From: DATMQA01 sp035566895
GTDB lineage: Bacteria; Verrucomicrobiota; Verrucomicrobiia; Limisphaerales; UBA8199
Direction of reading: 5' to 3'
DNA: 34,941 bases
Assembly (NCBI GenBank): GCA_035566895.1
Contig: DATMQA010000071.1
Coordinates: forward strand, 1 to 34,941
Positions 15,553-22,798 of this stretch are shown here, one piece after another. Under the pieces are notes generated by a model. It worked only from the letters and a program-made list of their open reading frames with translations, did no database searches and was not told the DNA's origin. Within the stretch, counting starts at the first letter, position 1. The number at the start of each line of letters is the position of its first letter. Position numbers and translations under genes: made by a program.

Positions 15553-15585
15553 GGGCGGCCCACAAGTGAGGCTGCCCATTTTTTT
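15553..15585 (+). terminator. Intrinsic terminator, plus strand
   Basis: An 8-bp stem GGGCGGCC/GGCTGCCC (15553-15560 with 15570-15577, one G-T pair) has a 9-nt loop, then A and seven T (15579-15585). It directly follows the long hairpin at 15491-15549 and ends 4 nt before the 3' end of the oppositely oriented tRNA-Thr. It would stop plus-strand transcription before it runs antisense into the tRNA. Confidence 0.65.
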
Positions 15586-15589
15586 GGAG

Positions 15590-15664
15590 TGGAGCCGGCT
15601 GTCGGGATTGAACCGACGACCCGCAGTTTACAAAACTGCTGCTCTACCACTGAGCTAAGCCGGC
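15590..15664 (-). tRNA. tRNA-Thr (anticodon TGT), CCA encoded
   Basis: Read on the minus strand the cloverleaf is complete. The acceptor GCCGGCT pairs with AGCCGGC, and the D arm is GCTC/GAGC with AGTGGTA in the loop. The anticodon arm GCAGT-TTTGTAA-ACTGC has the anticodon TGT, which reads ACA and other Thr codons by wobble. The variable loop is GGGTC, and the T arm is GTCGG-TTCAATC-CCGAC. The discriminator is T, and CCA is encoded at 15592-15590. The body is 72 nt plus CCA. It appears to be a single tRNA gene with no tRNA neighbours. Confidence 0.97.
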
Positions 15665-15730
15665 ACTGCCACTGGAACATCGTTCACTTTCAAAACCGAG
15701 GTGTCAAGCGTGAGGAGCGTGGGGAGGAAA

Positions 15731-15761
15731 GAAGCGGCCCGGCATTCACCGGGGCCGCTTC
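15731..15761 (-). terminator. Strong GC hairpin downstream of the sulfatase/DUF5009 remnant
   Basis: A perfect 10-bp stem GAAGCGGCCC/GGGCCGCTTC (15731-15740 with 15752-15761) is followed on the minus side by TTTCCTCC only. It could end the minus-strand transcript of the sulfatase region, but the weak T-tract leaves this uncertain. The rest of 15665-15874 shows no gene. Confidence 0.3.
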
Positions 15762-15874
15762 CAACCCACTATGAAAGGCGGGCGGAGCCTTTATTTGTCA
15801 GCCCCGCCCGAACCCATGATGATGTAGGCAGCGAAACCTACAGGCATTTCGGGCTGCATACTTTGTGCCAATTC

Positions 15875-16174
15875 TCAAAGCTTGAGGCGGAAACCGAAAC
15901 GATTCACGAGAGCGGTGAGGGCAGGCAGAACCGTGGCACAACCGGCCGAGCGGGCGATGGCGCAAGCCAGGCTGGGCTGAGCGAGTGAGGCGTAGGCGTC
16001 ATCGAGGTGAAACCAGTCCAAGGCCGAAGGAAGCATCTCTGGAAGCAGGTAGGACAACAGGACATTTTGGCCAGCAACCGCACACGGTTTGGCCAGTTTT
16101 GCGACACTGCTTTTTGGACGCACGTCGGCCACGAGATAGAACAGGAGCCAAAGCCCTGCAGTGACAGCGCACGC
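15875..16174 (-). pseudogene. C-terminal remnant of a DUF5009 / heparan-alpha-glucosaminide N-acetyltransferase-like gene
   Basis: The minus-strand frame after an in-frame TAG at 16177-16175 encodes 99 residues and ends at 15875. It reads GLWLLFYLVADVRPKSSVAK, then KPCAVAGQNVLLSYLLPEML, and closes LTALVNRFGFRLKL. This matches the end of the multi-pass DUF5009/HGSNAT-like acyltransferases (LVADVRG..., KPAGxNPLLAYLLP, then LTxLLxRLGIRLKL). A full protein would have ~370 residues, so the first ~270 and the start codon are missing. Only 40 nt separate it from the stop of the same-strand sulfatase, which suggests a former sulfatase-acetyltransferase operon shortened by deletion. The family assignment rests on remembered motif similarity. 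Confidence 0.6.
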
Positions 16175-16214
16175 CTAGAGGCACCACAAAGGTGTGGCGT
16201 TATTTTTATTGACC

Positions 16215-17768
16215 TCAGTGTTCCGCCCGCTTGGTGACGGGGGCCGGCTGGCCATCCACTCCGGGCGGCGGCTGTTGAACGGCGTACTGATCGTCGTCCT
16301 TGACCTCCTTTTTCAAGCGGTAGAGCTCGGCCTTAAGTTCCGCGACGGTCTTCTTCTGAGCGGGGTCATTGTAGAGATTGTGGAGTTCGTCCGGGTCTTT
16401 GACCAGGTCGTACATTTCCCACTGCTCTTTTTTCCAGAAGTAAATGAGCTTGTGGGTCGTGGTGCGAACGCCGTAGTGGGCGCGGGTGTTGTGGTCGCCG
16501 GGGTCGTGATAATAGCGGTAGTAGTAGCTGGTGCGCCACTGGGCGGGGGGCTGGCCTCTGAGGAGCGGCACGAGACTGCGGCCCTGCATGTCGCCGGGCA
16601 CGGGCAGACCGGCGATGTCCATGAAGGTAGGCGCGAAGTCGGGGTTTATGGCCAGGTCATTCTGCACACTGGCGGGCCTGGTGACGCCGGGCCAACGGAC
16701 GATAAACGGCATTTTGACCGAGGCCTCGTACATAAAGCGTTTATCGAAAAGCCCGTGGTCGCCAAGGAAGAAGCCTTGATCGCTGGTGTAAATGACCACC
16801 GTATTAGTGGCCAGTCCATTTTGGTCGAGCCAATCCAGCAAACGGCCTACGTTGTCGTCGATGGATTGAACGCAGGCCAGGTAATCCTGGAGGTAACGCT
16901 GGTACTTCCAGGCATTCAGGGAGGCACCGGTCAGTTTTTGTGGTTTGCCATCGGTTTCGACCTCGACCTCGGACGGTTTGACGTTCAGCCATTGATTGCG
17001 TTCGGGGCCTTTCAGTTCGGCCGGCGGGGTGAGTTTCAGGTCACGGCGGGTCAGGTCGTAGAATACTTTTTGAGTGCATTCGCGGATGGCATCGCTGCGG
17101 GTCGAGTAATCATCGTGGAGGGTTGGGAGTTCGGGGATTTGTTTGGAGGCAAACATGGCGCGGTGCTTTTCGTCGGGTTCCCAGGGCCGATGGGGGGCCT
17201 TGTGGTGGCACATGAGAAAGAACGGCTTGTCCTTGGGACGGTTTTTAAGGAAATCGATCGCCAGGTCGGTGATGATATCCGTGGCATAGCCTTTGATGAC
17301 ACGCCGGCCATTGGGCGTGAGGAAGGCCGGGTCGAAATACACACCCTGCCCGGGCAGGATATTCCATTGATCGAAGCCGGTCGGGTCGCTGCCTAAATGC
17401 CATTTGCCGAGCATGCCGGTGTAATAGCCGGCGGCCTGAAGGTATTTGGCGACGGTAGGTTGAGAGCCATCAAAACGATTGAAGGTCGGCACACCGTTAA
17501 GGTGGCTGTATTTGCCTGTCAAAATGGTGGCCCGGCTGGGACTGCAGATGGAGTTGACACAGAAGCAACGCTCGAAGCGCATCCCGGCAGCCGCGAGGCG
17601 GTCGAGGTTGGGCGTCTGGTTGATGCGGCTGCCATAGGCGCTGATGGCATGAGCGGCATGATCGTCGCTCATGATGAAAAGAATGTTGGGGCGAGCGGAA
17701 GCCTCAGCGCCCAAAACGTCCAAAACGGAGACCAACAAACACGATAGAGAGGTTACCAGGATCTTCAC
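16215..17768 (-). CDS. Secreted sulfatase, N-acetylglucosamine-6-sulfatase-like
   Basis: A 517-residue exported type I sulfatase. The signal peptide is MKILVTSLSCLLVSVLDVLG, followed by ARPNILFIMSDDHAAHAISA (metal Asp pair). The formylglycine motif is CSPSRATILTGKYSHLNGVP; the extension KYSHLNGV is typical of the GlcNAc-6-sulfatase/mucin-desulfating subgroup. GKWHLG, HHKAPHRPW and VIYTSDQGFFLGDHGLFDKR supply the other active-site residues. The C-terminus is charged and proline-rich. The start is a GTG at 17768. CAGAAT lies 6 nt upstream of it with TTGATT 18 nt before that, so the message may be leaderless. The remnant of an HGSNAT-like gene lies 40 nt downstream, which fits processing of glucosamine-containing sulfated glycans. 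Substrate unproven. Confidence 0.9.
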   Translation of the reverse strand: MKILVTSLSCLLVSVLDVLGAEASARPNILFIMSDDHAAHAISAYGSRINQTPNLDRLAAAGMRFERCFCVNSICSPSRATILTGKYSHLNGVPTFNRFDGSQPTVAKYLQAAGYYTGMLGKWHLGSDPTGFDQWNILPGQGVYFDPAFLTPNGRRVIKGYATDIITDLAIDFLKNRPKDKPFFLMCHHKAPHRPWEPDEKHRAMFASKQIPELPTLHDDYSTRSDAIRECTQKVFYDLTRRDLKLTPPAELKGPERNQWLNVKPSEVEVETDGKPQKLTGASLNAWKYQRYLQDYLACVQSIDDNVGRLLDWLDQNGLATNTVVIYTSDQGFFLGDHGLFDKRFMYEASVKMPFIVRWPGVTRPASVQNDLAINPDFAPTFMDIAGLPVPGDMQGRSLVPLLRGQPPAQWRTSYYYRYYHDPGDHNTRAHYGVRTTTHKLIYFWKKEQWEMYDLVKDPDELHNLYNDPAQKKTVAELKAELYRLKKEVKDDDQYAVQQPPPGVDGQPAPVTKRAEH

Positions 17769-17917
17769 CGGAAGATTCTGAGCTCAAAGTTGCGGCCAAA
17801 TCAAGCTCCAGCCGAAGAAACGGGAGACGGAAAAACCGGTGGTTTCCGGACTTAATTACTCCAATCTTCGGACCCTACCCGTTCATTTGCTCCTTTCACT
17901 TCGGTGGGGCTTTCTTG

Positions 17918-18490
17918 TTAATGGAGCATCGGCAACGGGTTGGGCCGACGAATCAGCTCGGCGTCCAGGTCCAGGTAGAAGTTCAGACGTCGCGCCGTTT
18001 CAGGCTCGTCAATGGACCTGGCCATTAAAAGGTAGGTGGCATAGTGATTGCCTTCGGATTCGACCAGGCTCGCGTAAAACCCCGCCAGCGGAGGATCCGA
18101 GGCTTTGAGTTCGGTCGCGAGGATTTGGAATTTCTCGCAACTGCGGCCTTCAATCAGGCTGCAGCAGAGCAAGTGATCGATCACCTGGGTACGCTGCCCG
18201 TTTCGAATGGACTGCATCAAACCGCCAATCCAGGGGCTGGGGTAAGGCTGGCCGAAGGGGATACCGCGCTTTTTAAGCAAATCCAGCACGAGCTGAAAAT
18301 GCTGCAGTTCCTCGATGGCGATGGCGTTCAGCTCCGCGACCCGCGGAAACAGGTCGCGGAATTTCTCGAGGTTGAGCGCGCTGGTAGCCGCCTTGCGTTC
18401 CAGGTGCGCATGGTCCACCAACACCGCCGGCAGATTGGCCATGACCCTCGGGAGCCATTCCGGCGGCACCTTTTCGCGAAACAGGAGCAT
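17918..18490 (-). CDS. miaE: tRNA-(ms2io6A37) hydroxylase MiaE
   Basis: This nonheme diiron monooxygenase hydroxylates the isopentenyl side chain of ms2i6A at position 37 of tRNAs reading U-starting codons. The ferritin-like four-helix bundle shows its iron ligands in order: VDHAHLERKAATSA, IAIEELQHFQLVLDLL, SLIEGRSCEKFQIL and LVESEGNHYATYLLMA. The 190 residues match the usual length. The ATG at 18490 lies 8 nt downstream of the acpS stop, so it is very likely co-transcribed with acpS and pdxJ. The presence of MiaE implies MiaA and MiaB elsewhere in the genome. Confidence 0.92.
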   Translation of the reverse strand: MLLFREKVPPEWLPRVMANLPAVLVDHAHLERKAATSALNLEKFRDLFPRVAELNAIAIEELQHFQLVLDLLKKRGIPFGQPYPSPWIGGLMQSIRNGQRTQVIDHLLCCSLIEGRSCEKFQILATELKASDPPLAGFYASLVESEGNHYATYLLMARSIDEPETARRLNFYLDLDAELIRRPNPLPMLH

Positions 18491-18498
18491 GACGCTGA

Positions 18499-18876
18499 TT
18501 AGCTTTCCAGGACCGCCACCGCAGTGGCATGGTTCTGGGTGTGGCTCAGGCTGATGAGCACGGCGCGAGCACCACGGGCTTGCATCAGCTTTTGGCCGCC
18601 CGCGTGCAGGATGACGAATGGCTCACCGCTGTCACGGCGCCCCACCTCCACGTCGTGCCAGCCCAGTTGCGCGCCGATGCCGGTGCCGAAGGCCTTGGAA
18701 ATTGCCTCTTTCGCTGCAAAACGCCCGGCCAGAAAGGGTCCCGGCACTTTGTGCGACAAACAATACTCGATCTCGTTCGGGTGGAGAATTCGGTTGAGAA
18801 ATCGTTCGCCGAAGCGCTCATGCGACGCCTGGATGCGCGACACTTCGATGATGTCAATTCCGAGGCCTAGAATCAT
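18499..18876 (-). CDS. acpS: Holo-[acyl-carrier-protein] synthase
   Basis: This enzyme attaches 4'-phosphopantetheine from CoA to the serine of acyl carrier protein. The 125-residue protein begins MILGLGIDIIEVSRIQ, with the Mg-binding Asp8, and contains GRFAAKEAISKAFGTGIG with the second metal ligand Glu. It ends LISLSHTQNHATAVAVLE, the conserved SLSHxxxxA motif. The length and motif spacing are standard. It lies between pdxJ (124 nt upstream) and miaE (8 nt downstream) on the minus strand; pdxJ-acpS adjacency is common in bacteria and supports the call. Confidence 0.96.
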   Translation of the reverse strand: MILGLGIDIIEVSRIQASHERFGERFLNRILHPNEIEYCLSHKVPGPFLAGRFAAKEAISKAFGTGIGAQLGWHDVEVGRRDSGEPFVILHAGGQKLMQARGARAVLISLSHTQNHATAVAVLES

Positions 18877-18880
18877 GTCC

Positions 18881-18992
18881 GAAGTCCACGGTCCACAGCC
18901 CCACGCTCCCCGGGTCCGCAGTGTATGAGCCGAGGGTGGGAATCGCCAAATCTGCCGGAGTGTGGACTCCAGGCCGGACCGCGGACTGTGGA
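18881..18992. repeat. GTCC-rich inverted repeat between pdxJ and acpS
   Basis: Words such as gtccacggtccacag (18887-18901) reappear inverted as ggaccgcggactgtgga near 18975-18992, giving a loose inverted repeat across the 124-nt gap. Similar 'agtccaaagtccaaagtcc' words lie at 22679-22699. It looks like an intergenic repeat family rather than a gene-specific signal. Confidence 0.4.
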
Positions 18993-19000
18993 ACGTGCCC

Positions 19001-19750
19001 TCACGCGCGATAGTTCTGCATCAGACCGAGCATTTCCTTCACTGCGGTTGGCATGCCCACAAACACAGCGCGGCTGACGATGCTGTGCCCGATGTTCAGT
19101 TCGACCAAATGCGGCACGCGATGAAGAAGCGGCAGGTTCTCGTAATTCAAGCCGTGACCGGCGTTGACCTTCAGGCCCAGCGCGCGCGCCTGCTTTGCTC
19201 CGTCAATAAGCCGCTGCAATTCCAAGCCGGGTTCGTGCTCCGTTTCGAAACTTTCGGCAAACGCCCCGGTGTGTAGTTCGATAAATTGGCTACCCGTGCC
19301 GGCCGCCGCCTCAATCTGGCGCGGCTCCGGCGTGATAAAGAGGCTGACTTCGATGCCGGCGTCGTTCATGCGCCGGCGCGTTTCCGTTAACGCTGGCAGA
19401 TTGCCGGCGACGTCCAATCCGCCTTCGGTGGTGACTTCCTGCCGGCGCTCCGGCACCAGACAAACAATGTCCGGCATAAGCTTCAACGCGATCGCGACGA
19501 TCTCCGATGCGTTGGCCATCTCGAGGTTGAGCCGCGACTTAATCACCTCGCGGAGTTTCCACACGTCACGGTCCTGAATATGGCGCCGGTCTTCGCGCAG
19601 GTGCGCCGTGATGCCGTGTGCCCCCGCTGCTTCGCAGGCCACCGCAGCCGCGACCGGGTCGGGTTCGCCGCGCCCGCGACCGCGATAGCGCGCTTCGCGC
19701 ACCGTCGCGACATGATCAATATTAACACCCAGCTTGAGCATCCATGCCAA
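19001..19750 (-). CDS. pdxJ: Pyridoxine 5'-phosphate synthase
   Basis: This TIM-barrel enzyme condenses 1-deoxyxylulose 5-phosphate with 3-amino-2-oxopropyl phosphate, the ring-closing step of DXP-dependent vitamin B6 synthesis. Diagnostic pieces are LKLGVNIDHVATVREAR, EPDPVAAAVACEAAGAHGI, TAHLREDRRHIQDRDV, LVPERRQEVTTEGGLDV, IELHTGAFAE and VNAGHGLNYEN. It has 249 residues from ATG 19750, or 246 from the more canonical ATG 19741 (MLKLGVNID). It heads the pdxJ-acpS-miaE gene group. The 152-nt divergent gap to the FHA gene presumably holds promoters for both. Confidence 0.96.
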   Translation of the reverse strand: MAWMLKLGVNIDHVATVREARYRGRGRGEPDPVAAAVACEAAGAHGITAHLREDRRHIQDRDVWKLREVIKSRLNLEMANASEIVAIALKLMPDIVCLVPERRQEVTTEGGLDVAGNLPALTETRRRMNDAGIEVSLFITPEPRQIEAAAGTGSQFIELHTGAFAESFETEHEPGLELQRLIDGAKQARALGLKVNAGHGLNYENLPLLHRVPHLVELNIGHSIVSRAVFVGMPTAVKEMLGLMQNYRA

Positions 19751-19871
19751 TTATGGTTTAGCCCGCGACGTCTTCGCAACCTGATTTGTCAGGGGCACCA
19801 AAATAGCAAGATTAAGGCGGAAAATGCGGCAAAATGCGGCGCGAAATAGGTCTCGACAAGGGAGGCGAATT

Positions 19872-19952
19872 ATGCAAATTTTGGTTGAACTTGGAGCGAT
19901 TCATGGCGAGTTTGCTCATCAAAACGGATGGTTTCCACGACCAGGTGATTGA
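19872..19952 (+). CDS. Possible 26-codon upstream ORF overlapping the FHA gene start
   Basis: The ATG at 19872 is preceded by a very strong Shine-Dalgarno (aagggagg, spaced 7 nt) and opens 26 codons (MQILVELGAIHGEFAHQNGW...), ending in TGA at 19950-19952. It overlaps the FHA start (19903) in another frame. Translating it could couple or restrain FHA expression. It may equally be chance, since the FHA gene has its own weaker GGAG. Confidence 0.25.
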   Translation: MQILVELGAIHGEFAHQNGWFPRPGD

Positions 19953-20514
19953 GCTCAAACTGGGGCTAAACCGGTTTGGGCGGAGCGCGTCCAATGATTT
20001 CCAAATCGAGCACCCGACGGTCTCGGCTCGGCATTGTGAAGTGGTGCTCGCAGCGGATGAAGTGACGGTCCGCGATTGCGATTCCACCAACGGGACGTTC
20101 GTCGATGGCGAACCGGTTCAGGAAAGCGCACTACAGGCCGGTCAGATGCTGCGCCTGGGTGATATCGAACTTTTGGTGGAAAGCACCGAGGTGCGGATCG
20201 CAATTCCCAAGTTCGAGCTGCCCCGGCCTGCCCCACCGGTCGTACTGCCGAATGGGTCGGTGCTTTGCCAGCGTCATCCCCAAGCCCAAGTCACTCACCG
20301 ATGCACCTATTGCCGCGAAATGCTCTGCGACGACTGCGTCACTCGCCTCCGTCGCCGCGGCGGCAAACTGCTGAAGCTTTGTCCGTTGTGCAGCCATAAA
20401 GTCGAGCCACTCGGCGGCGAGAAAAAGAAAAAGAAATCGCTTTTGGGGATTCTGCAGAGAACCGTCAAACTGCCGTTCCTGCACATTTCCAGCAAAGGGG
20501 ACCGGGATTCTTAG
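19903..20514 (+). CDS. FHA-domain protein with a C-terminal zinc-finger-like region
   Basis: A 203-residue protein. Residues ~1-95 form a forkhead-associated domain: GLNRFGRSASNDFQI, HPTVSARHCEVVL and DCDSTNGTFVDGEPV contain the conserved GR, SxxH and NG residues that read phosphothreonine. Residues ~120-170 carry paired Cys/His: CQRHPQAQVTHRCTYCREML, CDDCVTR and KLCPLCSHK, resembling a B-box-type zinc finger. A lysine-rich tail follows (GGEKKKKKSLLG). The ATG at 19903 has GGAG 7 nt upstream and starts exactly at the FHA domain; an upstream in-frame start at 19834 adds nothing recognisable. The Ser/Thr kinase it would answer to is unknown, although one is encoded at 32.3-34.6 kb. It is convergent with the ABC-F gene. 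Confidence 0.85.
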   Translation: MASLLIKTDGFHDQVIELKLGLNRFGRSASNDFQIEHPTVSARHCEVVLAADEVTVRDCDSTNGTFVDGEPVQESALQAGQMLRLGDIELLVESTEVRIAIPKFELPRPAPPVVLPNGSVLCQRHPQAQVTHRCTYCREMLCDDCVTRLRRRGGKLLKLCPLCSHKVEPLGGEKKKKKSLLGILQRTVKLPFLHISSKGDRDS

Positions 20515-20610
20515 TGTTCCCTTAAGGAGTTTGCGGCGGGGTAGAGGCTGGAACGGCGGCAGCCACAGGAACGCGGCCTTCAGGCAGCTTAAAACGGCGA
20601 TGCGATGCTG

Positions 20611-22650
20611 TCACACGGATTCAAGGGCAGCCAACCGCGTCGCTTGCTGTTCCCATTCAGGAGTCAGCCGCGTGAGCCGTTCCTGGATTCCCAACAACTC
20701 CCGGTTGACCTCGACGGCATGACCAGGCTTCTCATAAGTGTCCGGTTTCTCGAGTTCGGTGACGAGTTCGGCCTGGCGCGCTTCGAGTTCGTGGATTTCG
20801 TGCTCGAGCCGATGCACTAATTGCTGCTGAGCTTTCCGCTCACGCGAACGGCCCTGGCGTTGCTCGGCTTCCAGTCGCTTTTGGTCTTTCCGGGAAACGC
20901 CGTTCTCAATCGCGGCTTGAGTCGCTGACAGGGAGGGAGAAGGGTGGGCTCGATTGTCGCCATCGTGCCGTCCACCTGCCGAGAGTGCGCGGCGGCCAGT
21001 TGAGCCATTGCCCGAGGCCCCGGTGTCGAGTTGGCCGGCGGTGAGGCCCGCGCGCTCGGACAGGGCCTTGGTTTTGTCGAGGTAATACTGGTAGCCGCCG
21101 GGGTAAAGCGTTAGCCGGCCGGCGTTGACGTGCACGACATGATTCGCGAGGGCGCGGATGAAATACACATCGTGGCTGATAAAGATGAGCGTGCCCTGGA
21201 ACTGGTCCATCGCGTACGCCAGGGCGTCGATGCTCGACATGTCGAGGTGGGTGGTTGGTTCATCCATCAATAACAGATTGGGCGGGTCCAGAAGCATTTT
21301 GACCAACGCCAGCCGGCTCTTTTCTCCGCCACTGAGCACGCTGACGGGTTTAAAGACGTCATCTCCGCGAAAAAGAAAACATCCCAGCAACGTGCGCACG
21401 AATTGCTCGGTGATGCGCTGAGGCGTATCCAGCGCCTCCTCGAGCACCGTTCGCTCCAGGTGCAGCATATCCACACGGTACTGTGAATAGTAACCAGCCT
21501 TCGTATTGTGCCCGAGCAAGCGTTCGCCTTTTTGCGGAACTACAACTCCCGCGAGAATCTTTAGCAAGGTCGATTTGCCCGCCCCGTTCGGGCCGACCAG
21601 CACAATGCGCTGCCCGCGCTCGGCCTGAAAGTCCATGCCCCGATAAACGACGTTGTCGCCGTAGGCATGATGGATGCCGGAGAGTTTGATCACCCGCCGG
21701 CCGCTCTGCTGCGGCTGCGGAAATTGGAAATCGATTTTCCGCTCGTCATTGGTCGGCGCCTCGACTTTGTCCATGCGCTCGATCTGCTTCAGCTTGCTTT
21801 GGGCCTGGCTCGCCTTGGTGTTCTTGGCGCGGAAGCGATTGACGAACTCCATCAACCGGCCGATTTCGCGTTCCTGGTGTTTGAAGGCCGCCAGCAATTG
21901 CTGCTCGTGGGCTTCACGTTGAACCAGGTAGTCATCATAGGTCCCTCGGTAACGAAGCAGGCGGCTCTGGCGGATTTCGACGATGCTGCCGACGAGTTGG
22001 TTGAGGAACTCGCGGTCGTGAGAGATGACCACGAGCGCGCCCGGGTAGCTCTGGAGGTATTGCTGGAACCAGAGCAGCGCTTCAAGGTCCAGGTGGTTGG
22101 TCGGTTCATCGAGCAACAACAGGTCAGGTTCTTGTGTCAACAGCCGGCCCAGATGGGCGCGCATGACCCAGCCGCCGCTCATCTCCTTAGCAGGCCGCTC
22201 GAAATCCCTTTCACGGAAGCCCAGGCCGGCGAGAATCTGTTTGGCTTTGGCTTCCAGCCGGTAGCCGCCCAGTTCGTTGAAGCGCTCATGCACGTTATCG
22301 TGAATTTCCTCAGGGTGCAACGCCTCGACCGGGTGCTCGGCTTCCCAGGCCTTGAGGATGCGCCGAAGTTTGGTGTATTCCGGCGTGATCGCGGTGGCCA
22401 GTTCCACCACCGTCTCGTCACCCGCGGGCGCGTTCTCCTGCGGCAGGTAACCGAGCGTGACGCCACGTTCCAGGATGACCTTGCCCTCATCCGGGGTCTC
22501 CTGGCCCAGGATAATCGAGAAAAGCGTAGTCTTTCCTGCGCCGTTCGGGCCGACCAACCCGATGCGGTCCTGGCGATTTACTTGCACGGTGGCCTCGGCG
22601 AACAGAGTCCGCTCGCCGTGGCTCTTGCTGATACCTGACAAAGTTAACAT
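20611..22650 (-). CDS. ABC-F family ATPase (Uup/YheS-like, translation-associated)
   Basis: A 679-residue soluble protein with two ATP-binding cassettes. The first has GLVGPNGAGKTTLFSIILG (Walker A), KEMSGGWVMRAHLGRL (signature) and LLLLDEPTNHLDLEAL (Walker B). The second has VLVGPNGAGKSTLLKILAG, VLSGGEKSRLALVKML and LLLMDEPTTHLDMSSI. A charged linker between them (MEFVNRFRAKNTKASQAQSK) is the P-site tRNA interaction motif region of ABC-F proteins. The C-terminal ~120 residues are a Glu/Arg/Gln-rich coiled coil, as in Uup. There are no membrane segments, so it is not a transporter subunit. ABC-F proteins act at the ribosome E site; whether this one has a housekeeping or antibiotic-protection role cannot be told. 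Confidence 0.92.
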   Translation of the reverse strand: MLTLSGISKSHGERTLFAEATVQVNRQDRIGLVGPNGAGKTTLFSIILGQETPDEGKVILERGVTLGYLPQENAPAGDETVVELATAITPEYTKLRRILKAWEAEHPVEALHPEEIHDNVHERFNELGGYRLEAKAKQILAGLGFRERDFERPAKEMSGGWVMRAHLGRLLTQEPDLLLLDEPTNHLDLEALLWFQQYLQSYPGALVVISHDREFLNQLVGSIVEIRQSRLLRYRGTYDDYLVQREAHEQQLLAAFKHQEREIGRLMEFVNRFRAKNTKASQAQSKLKQIERMDKVEAPTNDERKIDFQFPQPQQSGRRVIKLSGIHHAYGDNVVYRGMDFQAERGQRIVLVGPNGAGKSTLLKILAGVVVPQKGERLLGHNTKAGYYSQYRVDMLHLERTVLEEALDTPQRITEQFVRTLLGCFLFRGDDVFKPVSVLSGGEKSRLALVKMLLDPPNLLLMDEPTTHLDMSSIDALAYAMDQFQGTLIFISHDVYFIRALANHVVHVNAGRLTLYPGGYQYYLDKTKALSERAGLTAGQLDTGASGNGSTGRRALSAGGRHDGDNRAHPSPSLSATQAAIENGVSRKDQKRLEAEQRQGRSRERKAQQQLVHRLEHEIHELEARQAELVTELEKPDTYEKPGHAVEVNRELLGIQERLTRLTPEWEQQATRLAALESV

Positions 22651-22678
22651 TCAACCGAAGCTTAAGGCCAACAGACCG

Positions 22679-22699
22679 AAGTCCAAAGTCCAAAGTCCA
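22679..22699. repeat. Short tandem AAGTCCA repeat
   Basis: Three head-to-tail copies of a 7-nt unit (aagtcca / aagtcca / aagtcca) lie 28 nt upstream of the ABC-F start. Related gtcc words occur in the pdxJ-acpS gap. This is a low-complexity intergenic repeat; no function is visible. Confidence 0.55.
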
Positions 22700-22798
22700 C
22701 GGCTGGAGAGGAAAATCGATACAGGTCCTTGTCTTGAGCATTTACAATAGCTCTGGCCCGGAGTAAGAGGGTTTAACCCAAACAACACCAATACCAAT

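Noticed and set aside
15204..15664. tmRNA, because ttcgacgg near 15232 and a CCA-ended cloverleaf nearby recall tmRNA ends
   Set aside because: The cloverleaf is a complete tRNA-Thr with its own anticodon arm on the minus strand, and no tag reading frame or pseudoknot order is present.
16194..17396. 400-codon plus-strand frame opposite the second sulfatase
   Set aside because: Val/Gly-rich antisense translation of the sulfatase gene, which has all active-site motifs on the minus strand.
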